A stretch of 64,000 nt of DNA from Moraxella lacunata (GCF_900453205.1 NZ_UGQU01000001.1:1-64000), one strand, 5' to 3'; shown: positions 1 to 9,830, numbered from the stretch's first letter. Made by a program: numbers and translations. The notes: generated by a model not told the origin, from the sequence alone.

Positions 1-332
1 AGATTGAAAATACCAAAGACATTCACACTTTGATAGAAATGGCTTGTGTAATTTTTCAAAATTATCGTCCGCATAAACCGCTTGAATTGTATAATAGGTC
101 TTGGATTTGCGAAAACACCGTTCAAACAATTTATAGAACACCTGTGCGTGAGTTACCTGCTTGGGTAATTTATGAGTATATTGATGTGTCAGGCAGGGTT
201 GATAAAATAGCTATTTCTGATGAAATGCGGTATTTTATCCCAGGAGTGTTTGAATTGTTGGTGCAAGGTCAAGAACTTCATGTAGATTTTGAATATTCTT
301 TACAAAAATGCTATTTGGATTTGGGTGTATGA
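1..332 (+). CDS. Unknown protein, 5'-truncated by the window edge
   Basis: The reading frame is open from base 3 to a TGA at 330-332, so this is the C-terminal part of a protein of unknown length. A TTG at 30 could start a 100-residue product, but the frame continues upstream with plausible residues, so truncation is more likely. The visible part is rich in Tyr, Phe and acidic residues, with no signal peptide, membrane segment or motif I recognise. The next reading frame begins within a few bases, so the two are probably co-transcribed. Function unknown. Confidence 0.55.
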   Translation, partial: IENTKDIHTLIEMACVIFQNYRPHKPLELYNRSWICENTVQTIYRTPVRELPAWVIYEYIDVSGRVDKIAISDEMRYFIPGVFELLVQGQELHVDFEYSLQKCYLDLGV

Positions 333-338
333 TCAAAG

Positions 339-734
339 TTGGAATTAGCCATTTTTAAACAATTTGCCAAATTATTTTTTAAAAATCAATTATGCCAATA
401 TCAAGATAATTTTCATTATATCAATGTTTTTGGTATAATTGAAATGTTTTATGTTTCTGGATTGACAGAAGTGACTGATGAATTATTGGAAGTTTTATTA
501 AAAGGTTTAAATAATGATGTTGTGCTTATAAATTTTTGTGCAAACTTTTATTATGATTTTGATTTGGATTATCTGGGTTTGATAAGCAAAATTGCTAAAT
601 GGATAGATTGCTTGCACCATAAACATATCATTACCCAAAAAATATTGGCATTAACCGAAAAACCCATTTATCAAACCTTAAACAATGAATATCAATATTA
701 TATAGAAACGGTATTTGACAGGTTATCAAACTAA
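339..734 (+). CDS. Unknown 131-aa protein, possibly with a frameshifted start
   Basis: The open frame begins at a TTG (339) and ends at 734. An ATG at 329-331 overlaps the upstream stop as ATGA, the usual sign of translational coupling, but it is in another frame and stops after nine codons. Removing one T from the T5 run at 352-356 joins that ATG to this frame and gives a start reading MIKVGISHFKQFAK. The TTG start may therefore be an artefact of a one-base insertion. The protein is Tyr/Phe/Leu-rich and soluble-looking, with no family I recognise. The low-GC composition resembles the gene before it. Confidence 0.5.
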   Translation: MELAIFKQFAKLFFKNQLCQYQDNFHYINVFGIIEMFYVSGLTEVTDELLEVLLKGLNNDVVLINFCANFYYDFDLDYLGLISKIAKWIDCLHHKHIITQKILALTEKPIYQTLNNEYQYYIETVFDRLSN

Positions 735-843
735 AAATCAATGAATTTTTAAATAAAAATTTTTATTAAAAAATAAGATGTTTTTAATAAAATTATCTGT
801 TATAATAATTGCCATTATTTAATTTTATTTGGACAAATTTACA

Positions 844-1763
844 ATGACCGACTTTAACCAAACCCCAAATCCTTTATTCGCCCCTTTACCCAATTTTGCC
901 TTATCCGCCAATGGCAAAATTTTAAATTTATCCAAACCCAGAATAATGGGGATTTTAAATGTAACGCCTGATTCATTTTCGGACGGTGGCGAATTTACCG
1001 CCACCCACACCGCCTTTGCCCGAGTGGACGAGATGATACAGCAGGGGGTGGACATTATTGACATTGGAGCGGAATCCACTCGCCCCAATGCCACGCCTGT
1101 TACAGACGAGTTGGAGCTGGCAAGGCTTACGCCGATTGTTACCGAAATCAAAAAAACCTACCCCAATCTTTGGCTGTCCATTGATACCAGCAGTCCCATT
1201 GTGATGGAGGCGATGGCGGATTTGGGGGCGGATATTTGGAACGATGTGCGGGGCTTAAAGCGGACAGGGGCGGCACAGATGGCGGCTGATTTGGGCTTGC
1301 CTGTGGTCATTATGCACGCTCGTGGTGAGCCTGCCACAATGGATAAAATGGCGGTCTATGATGAGGTGTTAGAAGAAGTGTCGGCGGAGCTTGGGGCTTG
1401 GTGGATAAGGCAATCAGGGCTGGTGTCAAGCGTGAAAATGTCATCATAGATGTGGGTATGGGCTTTGCCAAAAAGTACGAACATCATACGCAGATTATGA
1501 AAAATTTGGGTGAATTTGGCAAATTGGGTTATCCGATGTTGTTTGGTGTGTCTCGCAAGCGTTTTTTGGGCGAGCTTTTGGCAAACAGTAAGTTGCCCCA
1601 ATACCAAAGCACTACGCCCAGCGAGCGAGACACCGCCAGCACCGCCCTTGCCCTACTTGCGGTGGCACAGGGGGCAAGTATCATTCGCACGCACAATGTC
1701 GCACAGACGGTGGAGGCACTTGCGGTGTGGTATTCGCTTTCGGATAAGATTGATGATGATTGA
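844..1763 (+). pseudogene. folP: Dihydropteroate synthase, frameshifted
   Basis: FolP condenses 4-aminobenzoate with dihydropterin pyrophosphate in cytosolic folate synthesis and is the sulfonamide target. The N-terminal frame from ATG 844 carries the DHPS signature NVTPDSFSDGG and the D-GAESTRP loop. It runs out of frame after ELGAWW near 1400. The C-terminal half (VDKAIRAG..., with VGMGFAKKYEHH, FGVSRKRFLG and the TPSERDTASTA stretch) continues in the +1 frame to TGA at 1763. Adding one G to the GG at 1400-1401 restores one continuous protein of about 306 residues, the normal family length. No other lesion is seen. Since folP is normally essential, a read error or a very recent mutation is more likely than old decay. 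The family call is secure; the pseudogene status is not. Confidence 0.85.
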
Positions 1764-1968
1764 TACAGGGCTTGCGTATTTGCAATTTTTGGCGTTTTTG
1801 ACATTTGCGGTGGGGATAATAAAATATATGATTAAAAATCAACTATTTTTTATTTCCATTGGAATGAAACACCCAAAAGCCACAAAAATAGAAATGGTAT
1901 TGGTGGTGGCTGGATTGTCGTTATTTGTGATAATAATGATTGTGAGAAATATTTGGTTTATAGAATGA
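1753..1968 (+). CDS. Small two-helix membrane protein
   Basis: This 71-residue frame starts at ATG 1753, overlaps the last codons of folP by 11 bases and ends at 1968. It has two hydrophobic segments, about residues 8-27 and 48-66, separated by a short basic loop. That pattern suggests a small inner-membrane protein translationally coupled to folP. No family recognised. It could be a chance frame, but the position and the two clear helices argue for a gene. Confidence 0.45.
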   Translation: MMIDTGLAYLQFLAFLTFAVGIIKYMIKNQLFFISIGMKHPKATKIEMVLVVAGLSLFVIIMIVRNIWFIE

Positions 1969-2013
1969 TGTTATTAAATGGAGTTGGTTTTATGAATCAT
2001 ATTATAGCTTGTA

Positions 2014-2092
2014 GGTTAGGTTGAGATAACGAAACCCAACATTTTAAATCTGAAACTTAAACTGTTGGGTTTTACTATCGCTTAACCCAACC
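2014..2092. repeat. 79-bp palindromic mobile repeat, copy 1
   Basis: This is an imperfect inverted repeat with ends GGTTAGGTTGAG and (reverse strand) GGTTGGGTTAAG, and an inner arm AACCCAACA/TGTTGGGTT. It is flanked by TA on both sides (2012-2013 and 2093-2094). A near-identical copy lies at 3377-3454. Its right end provides the TAG stop of the short minus-strand gene beside it. No coding capacity; it fits a miniature inverted-repeat element that duplicates TA on insertion. Confidence 0.75.
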
Positions 2093-2302
2093 TACCGAGC
2101 TATGGCGACTTGCAGTGGCGTTAAAATATTTCCAGCGTTAAAAAATGTTTCAAAAACCTTTTTTTGTTTGGGTGAAAAATCGTTAAAATATTCATTTTCA
2201 GTATAAACCCAAATCGGCATCGCTTTTTGAAGGTTTGGAATAAACCCCTTTTCTTGGGTAGAAGCAATGCCGTCTTCTTTAAAAAAATGGATATTCTGTC
2301 AT
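2092..2302 (-). pseudogene. Unknown small gene: frameshifted and cut by a mobile repeat
   Basis: On the minus strand an ATG at 2302 opens MTEYPFF and meets a TAA created by a T7 run (2281-2287, plus-strand A7). If the run were T6, the frame would continue as KEDGIASTQEKGFI, then PIWVYTENEYFNDF, for about 69 residues. It would stop at a TAG (2094-2092) formed at the junction with the 79-bp repeat. The natural C-terminus was therefore probably replaced by the repeat. It lies 41 bases downstream of the 309-residue minus-strand gene, probably in the same operon. No family recognised. Confidence 0.5.
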
Positions 2303-2343
2303 TTTTTTTGCTTAAAAGTTGAATTGATTAAAAAAATTGATTT

Positions 2344-3273
2344 TCAATAATCATAACCATAATCCACAATAGGCAGTTTTTGCCCAATCACTTTTTCTAT
2401 CTTTTCTTTTAAATGGTTTTTATCAAAAGCATAACAAGGCAAAATAAAAAGGCGAGTGGTGTATTCTTTGCTCTTTTCTAAAATGCAAAAATCGTCCCAG
2501 CCGCAGCCTTTGGCGGGTAAGGCACGCGTCATTTCAAAGCGTTCTATTTGGCCAAGCGGTACAAATTGAGCTGATATTTCATCGGCAATTCCCAAAATTC
2601 CATTGGTTTTATCCACACATAGAACAGGCTTTTTGCCGAAACGCTCTGTTAAAATAGGTGGTCGGCGTTTCACCGATTGATATTCTTTATAATTTCTGGT
2701 CAAAGAAATTTCTTCTTCAAAAAGCACAAAATCAGAAATTTGCATCTTGCTTTCATATTCTTCATTCAAAAGTAAATGCGGATATTCTCTTTGGTTAATG
2801 ACTTCAAAATGAAGTTGTTGAGTGTCTTTCCAAAAATACAAATGAAAGTTTATATGATTATTGGTGTCAAAATCAAAACCGATGTCGTAATAAGGAATAT
2901 GATTTTTGCGTTCTTTTAAATGCCTGTGCAAAGTGTTTTTTATCGTTAAAACTTCTTCTAAATCAATGGTATAAGGATTAAAAACCACAAAAGAATACGA
3001 CTGAACAGCAATATCCTTTCTGTGGTGGGGAATATAATAAAATCCCCAATTTTTAAAGAGCAGATTTCCCACTCGCACAGGGTATTTAAAGGCGTAGTGG
3101 TTGGAAAGTTCCAAGCCTATATCGAGCGTATTGTTGGGTTCCACACAGGGCAAGGCGAGTATTTCGGCATAAGTGCTATCCCACGAAACGAATTCTTTTT
3201 CAGGCGATTGCACTTCAAAGCCTAAGTTGTAATCGTTGTAATTTTTGTCTAAAATTTCGTATAGTTTTTTCAT
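2344..3273 (-). CDS. Unknown 309-aa protein
   Basis: This intact minus-strand frame starts at ATG 3273, which overlaps the stop of the upstream broken gene as ATGA, so the two were translationally coupled. The product is soluble-looking and rich in aromatic and acidic residues. It has no signal peptide or membrane segment and ends in Asp-Tyr-Gly-Tyr-Asp-Tyr. I do not recognise a family. Its neighbours on both sides are damaged by 79-bp repeats and a homopolymer frameshift, so this is the only intact member of a small accessory operon. Confidence 0.6.
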   Translation of the reverse strand: MKKLYEILDKNYNDYNLGFEVQSPEKEFVSWDSTYAEILALPCVEPNNTLDIGLELSNHYAFKYPVRVGNLLFKNWGFYYIPHHRKDIAVQSYSFVVFNPYTIDLEEVLTIKNTLHRHLKERKNHIPYYDIGFDFDTNNHINFHLYFWKDTQQLHFEVINQREYPHLLLNEEYESKMQISDFVLFEEEISLTRNYKEYQSVKRRPPILTERFGKKPVLCVDKTNGILGIADEISAQFVPLGQIERFEMTRALPAKGCGWDDFCILEKSKEYTTRLFILPCYAFDKNHLKEKIEKVIGQKLPIVDYGYDY

Positions 3274-3592
3274 TTCAATTTAAAAATCTCAAAAATTTGG
3301 GCTTTTTCATCGGTATCGCGATAAAAAGAGTCGTTGTCAGGTTTGAAATTGCCCATTTTTTCTATGGAAGCCCATAGGTTAGATTGAGATAACGAAACCC
3401 AACATTTTAAATCTGAAACTTAAACTGTTGGGTTTTACTATCGCTTAACCCAACTACAGACTGACTTTGGAATTTTAACGGTTGTAGATGTTCTTTGTCA
3501 GGCATACCATTATAAAGACTGCTCTTTATAAAAAAGTTGTATCTATCGCTCCACGCCCACTGATAATAACACCACACCACCAATGTTATCAT
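3270..3592 (-). pseudogene. Unknown gene split by a 78-bp mobile repeat
   Basis: The minus strand reads from ATG 3592 (MITLVVWCYYQWAW) to ...LKFQSQS at about 3458 and then enters the 78-bp repeat. If the repeat (3377-3454) and one of its flanking TA dinucleotides are removed, the frame continues without a gap as VWASIEKMGNFKPDND and on to TGA at 3270-3272, overlapping the next ATG. The insertion plus TA duplication is 80 bp, so it causes a frameshift. The frame also stays open upstream of 3592 through another hairpin, so the true start is uncertain. Function unknown. Confidence 0.6.
3377..3454. repeat. 79-bp family palindromic repeat, copy 2
   Basis: This copy is near-identical to the one at 2014-2092, including the central spacer ATTTTAAATCTGAAACTTAA. 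It is flanked by TA at 3375-3376 and 3455-3456. It interrupts a minus-strand reading frame that rejoins exactly when the element plus one TA is taken out. That is direct sequence evidence of transposition with a TA target duplication. Confidence 0.8.
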
Positions 3593-3625
3593 TATTTGTG
3601 AGTTTTTAGGGTGCAGGGTAGAAAA

Positions 3626-3654
3626 AAGTTGGGTTTCGTACTGTAACCCAACTT
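3626..3654. repeat. Short related hairpin
   Basis: AAGTTGGGTT and AACCCAACTT form a perfect 10-bp stem around a 9-base loop. The arm sequence matches the inner arms of the 79-bp repeats, so this may be a deletion derivative. It could also act as a terminator for leftward transcription. Confidence 0.45.
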
Positions 3655-3734
3655 ACAAGCTGAACAAAATTCCCAATCGGCATTAGAACACATTCGCCCC
3701 TTTGACTATACAATGGCATACGCATAAAAAGTAC

Positions 3735-3763
3735 TTGCACTCCCCTAAAAAATAGCGTATAAT
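3735..3763 (+). promoter_or_regulatory. Sigma-70 promoter of rplU-rpmA
   Basis: TTGCAC (3735-3740), a 17-base spacer and a perfect TATAAT (3758-3763) lie about 84 bases before the rplU start, leaving a 5' leader of roughly 77 bases. Confidence 0.75.
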
Positions 3764-3846
3764 GGGGCGTTTTTATCCTAGTCTCGTCCGTTTTCAAGTG
3801 TTGGCAGGTCGCCAATCACGGCAGACAGGTTTCTTGGAGAGTACAG

Positions 3847-4158
3847 ATGTACGCAGTTATCAAAAGTGGCGGTAAGCAACACCGTGTCAGCGTTGGCGAG
3901 ACTTTGAAAGTTGAGCTATTGAAAGCAGAAGTTGGTGCAACCTTGAATATCGAGGAAGTGCTAATGGTAGTAAATGGTGCTGATGTAAAAATCGGTCAGC
4001 CTGTGGTTGTTGGTGCCAGCGTGGTTGCAGAAGTGGTTTCTCACGGTCGTGGCAAAAAGGTGCGTATCGTTAAGCACCGTCGCCGTAAGCACTATCACAA
4101 AGAGCAAGGTCATCGCCAATGGTACACCGAGCTTAAAATCAACGCAATCAATGGTTAA
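3847..4158 (+). CDS. rplU: 50S ribosomal protein L21
   Basis: L21 binds 23S rRNA in the large subunit. The 103-residue product has the usual bacterial length, begins [14 protein letters not shown] and ends in the basic stretch [18 protein letters not shown] typical of the family. A GGAG ribosome-binding site lies upstream of ATG 3847. It is followed 40 bases later by rpmA and preceded by a near-consensus promoter, the standard two-gene operon. Confidence 0.97.
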   Translation: MYAVIKSGGKQHRVSVGETLKVELLKAEVGATLNIEEVLMVVNGADVKIGQPVVVGASVVAEVVSHGRGKKVRIVKHRRRKHYHKEQGHRQWYTELKINAING

Positions 4159-4198
4159 TTTATATACTTTATAAAAAGTATTCACAGGAGATATTCTC

Positions 4199-4456
4199 AT
4201 GGCAACTAAAAAAGCTGGTGGTTCCACCAAGAACGGTCGCGATTCTAACCCAAAAATGCTCGGCGTAAAAGTGTTTGGCGGTCAAGATGTCATCGCAGGT
4301 AACATCATCGTGCGTCAGCGTGGCACCGAGTTTCACGCAGGTGAAGGTGTAGGCATGGGTCGTGATCACACCCTATTTGCCTTGACCGATGGCGTGGTAA
4401 AATTTGAAAAGAAAGGCGAGTTTGGTCGCCGTTATGTGTCTGTTGTTGGCGAATAA
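4199..4456 (+). CDS. rpmA: 50S ribosomal protein L27
   Basis: L27 sits at the peptidyl-transferase centre and its N-terminal tail contacts tRNA. The 85-residue product starts [17 protein letters not shown], the unprocessed gammaproteobacterial form with no extra cleaved N-terminal peptide. It contains GVKVFGGQ and [13 protein letters not shown]. The start is supported by AGGAG upstream. It is the second gene of the rplU operon and ends before a hairpin terminator. Confidence 0.97.
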   Translation: MATKKAGGSTKNGRDSNPKMLGVKVFGGQDVIAGNIIVRQRGTEFHAGEGVGMGRDHTLFALTDGVVKFEKKGEFGRRYVSVVGE

Positions 4457-4461
4457 TCAGC

Positions 4462-4509
4462 CAAAAACCTCACACAAAGTCCCACGAGTGCAAACTGGTG
4501 GGGTTTTTG
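4462..4509 (+). terminator. Terminator after rpmA
   Basis: CAAAAACCTCAC (4462-4473) pairs with GTGGGGTTTTTG (4498-4509) over 12 positions with one G-T wobble, just after the rpmA stop. It ends in a T run. Confidence 0.65.
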
Positions 4510-4601
4510 TTTGGGTGATTAAAATTTATTTAACATAATACTTTTTGATGTTTGCGTGGTGTTTTGGATAGGGGACGGAATTAACTATAAAGCCTGCGTA
4601 A

Positions 4602-4618
4602 GGTGCGTATCATGCACC
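4602..4618. repeat. GTGCGT-type short palindrome
   Basis: GGTGCGTATCATGCACC is an imperfect palindrome in the tail behind a broken membrane gene. A similar GGTGCG-TACCA-CGCACC palindrome lies at 38652-38668, so it belongs to a small dispersed family. The bases from 4510 to 4700 hold nothing else I can name. Confidence 0.4.
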
Positions 4619-4704
4619 AATAAAGGGCTGTTGCTTCAAACGATGCGTGGCTGCACCCTACGCCTAAGGTTGATTTTGCGGTACTTTTAAAATTTTTGAC
4701 CGTA

Positions 4705-5204
4705 TTATTTTGACATGATGACCAACGTTTCCAACACCAAGGCGAAATTGTGTAAAAAATGCAAAAATATGGCAAAGGCAAGTGTCCCCCTGTGGTTCTG
4801 GCAGAAACAAAAATAAAACTGCTGATAAAATAGAATATTACAGCGGTTGGGTCAAAGTTGTAGTGTGTAAAAGCAAAAACAGCACTGCTAAGAACTAAAG
4901 CAATGCGTTCGCTTTGAAAGGCATCTAAGGTTGCCCAAAGTCCATAAGTTAAAATATCTTCGCTTAACCTAATATGAGTAGCTTGGGTGTGATTCGCCCA
5001 TTGAAATGAATGTAAGCTAATAAAAATAATCGTCCATAATAATAAAAAATTCCAATTTAGTTTATCAAATCCCAAATATGAAGACAAACCTTCATAAGAA
5101 TAATGATAAAGACGATAATGGACAAGCCAAATCACAACAAAGGTAAGTAAACATAAACTGCTTTTAAATAAAATCAAAAACCATAATTTCTCATTGTAAG
5201 CCAA
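4705..5204 (-). pseudogene. CPBP-like intramembrane protease, frameshifted
   Basis: The frame from TTG 5204 encodes several hydrophobic segments and FAFTH, the second motif (FxxxH) of CPBP (CAAX-processing/bacteriocin-immunity) proteases. After ARTTGG it passes a C5 run (4786-4790; G5 on the coding strand), and the current frame becomes Cys/Trp-rich nonsense. With six G the frame reads TLAFAIFLHFLHNFALVLE and ends at TAA 4705. This includes HxxxN, the third motif. The first motif, EExxxR, is degenerate (SEDILTYG), so activity is doubtful even with the frame repaired. It overlaps the preceding small gene by 31 bases. Family call moderate. Confidence 0.5.
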
Positions 5205-5605
5205 AGGATAAATGACTTTAGTTTGATGAGTTCATTGATGAAAGAATCTGTGATGTTATTTGTGCGATTGTCAATTGCCATAAGGTGATTTTCTTCAATG
5301 TGTGTGTTATTAAACTTGATAACTGCTTGAAATTCTTTTGAGATAAGTGAGGGCATGGTGGTTAGCTCCATTTGATAGGGTCGCTCATCTTTATCCCAGA
5401 AATATGTGTGTGAAAAACAAACGTGCCTGTAGTGAATACGTTTGTTGCCTGTGTCATTAATGAGTGTTTGAGTCATGCTTTTAAAAAATGAGCTTTGGTG
5501 CAGGTCATAATAGCGAAAAATCGGCTGAAAATACAATCCAGTTGCTAAAATTACTGTCATACAGCCAATACCAAGCAATATCAAGCCAATATTGTGTAAA
5601 TTCAT
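5174..5605 (-). CDS. Membrane-anchored unknown protein
   Basis: This 143-residue frame starts at ATG 5605 with one N-terminal hydrophobic helix (about residues 5-27) followed by a soluble, probably periplasmic domain containing HYRHVCFSHTYFWDKDE. The C-terminus overlaps the start of the CPBP-like gene by 31 bases, so the pair is probably co-translated. No family recognised. The last 15-20 residues could be out of frame, because the next frame is open from just upstream of them. Confidence 0.45.
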   Translation of the reverse strand: MNLHNIGLILLGIGCMTVILATGLYFQPIFRYYDLHQSSFFKSMTQTLINDTGNKRIHYRHVCFSHTYFWDKDERPYQMELTTMPSLISKEFQAVIKFNNTHIEENHLMAIDNRTNNITDSFINELIKLKSFILWLTMRNYGF

Positions 5606-5717
5606 AAATATACGCCCAGTGTGATGAATGTATTGTAATCGTTCGGATATAATTTTTCAGCCAACAGATATTTTTTATAAACCGTGCTTTTACGATAAAG
5701 ATTTTATAAAAAAAACG

Positions 5718-5726
5718 TGATATAAT
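5718..5726 (+). promoter_or_regulatory. Extended -10 promoter of obgE
   Basis: TGATATAAT, an extended -10 with a perfect TATAAT at 5721-5726, lies 32 bases before the obgE ATG. There is no good -35, as expected for the extended -10 class. Confidence 0.5.
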
Positions 5727-5751
5727 TACCAGTTAGATTAAAATATTTTGA

Positions 5752-6972
<1,221 letters not shown>

Positions 6973-6997
6973 TGATGAGCTGATATAAGGAAATAGC

Positions 6998-8113
6998 ATG
7001 GATAATTCGCCAAAGCGTATCGTGGTAAAAATCGGCTCATCGCTTTTGACTAATAACGGTCGGGGGCTTGACCGCACCGCCATTTATGAATGGGCAAGAC
7101 AAATCGCCACGTTGCACGCTCGTGGGATTGAAGTGGTGCTGGTGTCGAGTGGGGCGGTTGCCGAAGGCGTGGTTCGCATGAATTTGCCCGAACGCCCCAA
7201 AAAATTGCCTGCCTTGCAAGCCTGTGCGTCCATTGGGCAAATGGGCTTGATTGAGACATGGTGGCAAGCGTTAATCCAAAAAGGCGTGCAGTCATCACAA
7301 ATCCTACTAACCCATGATGACCTAGCTCATCGCTCCCGTTATCTTAACATCAGCCAGACCATGAGCCAGCTTTTGGCGTGGCGTGTCGTGCCTGTCATTA
7401 ACGAAAATGATACCATCAGCTATGGCGAGATAAAATTTGGCGATAATGACACGCTTGGGGCGATGAGTGCAACCATGATAGGGGCGGATTTGTACATTAT
7501 CCTAACCGACCAAGACGGCGTATTTACTGATAACCCACGCACCAATCCCAACGCCAAGCTCATCACAAGCGAGCGAGCCATGGCGGATTATCTGTTTGAT
7601 GTGGCGGGGGACGGCGGTAAATGGGGGTCTGGCGGTATGCTGACCAAAATCCGTGCAGGGCGATTGACCGCCATGGCAAACTGCCCGACCATTATCGCCA
7701 ATGGTAAAGTAGAAAATGTCATCGTGCGACTGGCGGACGGCGAGTCTATCGGCACACGGCTCACGACCGACCATGCTGACCGCCTTATCGCCAAAAAGCA
7801 ATGGCTTGCCACGCACATTCGTATGGCAGGCACGCTCATCATTGATGACGGTGCGGTCAAGGCAATCACCGAACAGCACAAATCACTACTGCCTGTGGGC
7901 GTGCTAGACGTGCAAGGCGACTTTGACGCAGGCGATGTGGTGGAGATTGTAAATACCCAAAAGGTGCGGTTGGCGGTGGGTCAAGTCGGATTTGACAGCA
8001 ATCAAGCCAAACAAATCACCCAAAAACACACCGATGAAGTCCTACAAATCCTAAGCCTAAGCGACAACGACAAAGCCATTATGGTACACCGTGATGACAT
8101 GGCGGTTTTGTGA
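6998..8113 (+). CDS. proB: Glutamate 5-kinase
   Basis: ProB phosphorylates glutamate in the first step of proline synthesis. The amino-acid kinase domain (about residues 1-255) shows VVKIGSSLLTN, VSSGAVAEG, PVINENDTISYGEIKFGDND and GGMLTKIRAG. A C-terminal PUA domain follows (from about 275), as in the full-length enzyme. The length of 371 residues is typical. AAGGAAA precedes the ATG. The obgE-proB pairing is common in gammaproteobacteria. Confidence 0.96.
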   Translation: MDNSPKRIVVKIGSSLLTNNGRGLDRTAIYEWARQIATLHARGIEVVLVSSGAVAEGVVRMNLPERPKKLPALQACASIGQMGLIETWWQALIQKGVQSSQILLTHDDLAHRSRYLNISQTMSQLLAWRVVPVINENDTISYGEIKFGDNDTLGAMSATMIGADLYIILTDQDGVFTDNPRTNPNAKLITSERAMADYLFDVAGDGGKWGSGGMLTKIRAGRLTAMANCPTIIANGKVENVIVRLADGESIGTRLTTDHADRLIAKKQWLATHIRMAGTLIIDDGAVKAITEQHKSLLPVGVLDVQGDFDAGDVVEIVNTQKVRLAVGQVGFDSNQAKQITQKHTDEVLQILSLSDNDKAIMVHRDDMAVL

Positions 8114-8168
8114 TAGATATTTGAAATTTTAAAAATTAACTTAACTAAGAATTAACTTAACCAGTGGA

Positions 8169-9281
8169 ATGACAATGACCCAACAATTCGCCCCCTTAAA
8201 AAATGACCGCCTACTGCGCGCCTTGCGTTTTGAGCCTGTGGACGCCACGCCTGTGTGGATGATGCGACAAGCAGGGCGTTATTTGCCAGAGTATAAAGAA
8301 GTGCGTGCCAAAGCGGGCGATTTTTTGAGCCTGTGCAAAGACACCGACATGGCGACCGAAGTTACTCTGCAACCGTTACGCCGTTTTGAGCTGGACGGGG
8401 CGATTTTGTTTAGTGATATTTTGACAATCCCTGATGCGTTTGGGCTTGGGCTGTATTTTGAAGAAGGCGAAGGCCCTAAATTTAAATACACTGTCCGCAC
8501 CCCAACCGACCTTGAACGCTTGCCAAAGATTGATGTAAACAGTCAGCTTGACTATGTCATGAAAGCGGTAACCAATATCCGTAAAGAGCTAAATGGACAA
8601 GTACCCCTGTTTGGATTTAGCGGTAGTCCTTGGACTTTGGCGACTTATATGGTGGAGGGTGGTTCTAGTCGTGAGTTTCGCCACACCAAAGAGATGATGT
8701 ATGCCAGACCTGAGTTTTTGCACGCCCTGCTTGCCAAAATCTCAGACGCTGTCGTGGATTACCTAGATACTCAGATACACGCAGGGGCTCAGATTGTGCA
8801 GATTTTTGACAGTTGGGGTGGGGCGTTGGGTCATCGTCAATTTGTGGAATTTAGCCATAATTATAATCGTGAAATCATCGCCCGCTTAAAAGCCAAGCAT
8901 CCCGATGTGCCTGTGGTCATGTTTACCAAAGGGGGCGGGCTGTGGCTTGACATACAGGCGGACAGCGAGGCGGATTGTTTGGGTCTTGACTGGACAATGC
9001 CCCTAGATAAGGCAAGACGTGAGTTAAATGACGCTCAAAAGACTTTGACGGTCAAGCATAAAAAGCTACAACGTCAAAAAGCCATTCAAGGCAACCTTGA
9101 CCCTGCCACGCTATACGGCTCGCCTGCCGACATCAAAAAGGCGGTACATGATATGCTATCAGATGCTTATGTGAATGACAAAACGGGCTATGTGGCAAAT
9201 TTTGGGCATGGCATTACCCAGTGGGTCAAACCCGAACACGCTAAGGTGTTTGTGGATAGCGTGCATGAGTTTAAACTGTAA
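8169..9281 (+). CDS. hemE: Uroporphyrinogen decarboxylase
   Basis: HemE removes four carboxyl groups from uroporphyrinogen III to form coproporphyrinogen III in heme synthesis. The N-terminal signature [15 protein letters not shown] and the [13 protein letters not shown] segment are present, with catalytic Asp in [10 protein letters not shown]. It ends [10 protein letters not shown], as the family does. ATG 8169 and ATG 8175 are both possible starts. The length of about 370 residues is normal. It lies 55 bases after proB and before a strong terminator. Confidence 0.96.
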   Translation: MTMTQQFAPLKNDRLLRALRFEPVDATPVWMMRQAGRYLPEYKEVRAKAGDFLSLCKDTDMATEVTLQPLRRFELDGAILFSDILTIPDAFGLGLYFEEGEGPKFKYTVRTPTDLERLPKIDVNSQLDYVMKAVTNIRKELNGQVPLFGFSGSPWTLATYMVEGGSSREFRHTKEMMYARPEFLHALLAKISDAVVDYLDTQIHAGAQIVQIFDSWGGALGHRQFVEFSHNYNREIIARLKAKHPDVPVVMFTKGGGLWLDIQADSEADCLGLDWTMPLDKARRELNDAQKTLTVKHKKLQRQKAIQGNLDPATLYGSPADIKKAVHDMLSDAYVNDKTGYVANFGHGITQWVKPEHAKVFVDSVHEFKL

Positions 9282-9295
9282 GCCATTTTAAAAAT

Positions 9296-9330
9296 AAAAA
9301 AAACAGGAAGAAGATACTTCCTGTTTTTTT
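9296..9330 (+). terminator. Terminator after hemE
   Basis: AAACAGGAAG pairs with CTTCCTGTTT around a six-base loop and is followed by T7. It also serves the converging minus-strand thioesterase gene. Confidence 0.8.
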
Positions 9331-9377
9331 ATGGTTAAGCCAAATGATTTTTTGTGACTTGGCTGTTTGACAAATCA

Positions 9378-9830
9378 TTAGCGAAACGTCATGGGTAGAC
9401 GACAGGGGCGAATGCCGTGTTCGCTGTTCATGACGCAAGCAAGGGTAATCACACCAATGGTGGCGACCTTGCCCTGATTAAAATCATCATCACTGCGGTA
9501 GATGTGCTGAGTCATGATGAGACTGGCGGACTTTTTGGTGACATCAGTAATGGCAACGACAAGGTTGTCATCAACCAAAAGTGGTAATTTATAGGTTAAA
9601 TCAGCACGGCTGACCACAAAATGCACCTTGCCTTGCTGTCCGTCTGTGCCATCTGCCGTCCCGTCCGTGTCAAAAAAATAACCATTAAATCCTAACGAGG
9701 TCAGCCAATCTCGGCGACAGTTTTCAAAAAAAGTCAAATGATTGGCATGATAGACGATACCGCCTGCGTCTGTGTGGTTGATATAGACTTTGTAGTGGTT
9801 GCTAAAAATGGGTTTTGCTTGAGCAATCAT
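9378..9830 (-). CDS. YbgC-type acyl-CoA thioesterase
   Basis: This hotdog-fold protein hydrolyses short acyl-CoA or acyl-ACP thioesters. The N-terminus (YINHTDAGGIVYHANHLTFFENCRRDWL) holds the 4-hydroxybenzoyl-CoA thioesterase signature, with the catalytic Asp in the TDAGG motif. At 150 residues it is slightly longer than E. coli YbgC because of an insert around residues 55-65 (TDGTADGTDG). YbgC usually sits beside tolQRAB. Here it stands alone between hemE and the HIT gene, convergent with hemE, so a Tol link is not supported by context. Confidence 0.85.
   Translation of the reverse strand: MIAQAKPIFSNHYKVYINHTDAGGIVYHANHLTFFENCRRDWLTSLGFNGYFFDTDGTADGTDGQQGKVHFVVSRADLTYKLPLLVDDNLVVAITDVTKKSASLIMTQHIYRSDDDFNQGKVATIGVITLACVMNSEHGIRPCRLPMTFR

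Noticed and set aside
3606-3815. A 69-codon minus-strand frame over the rplU promoter
   Set aside because: It overlaps a strong promoter and a hairpin, and has no recognisable features.
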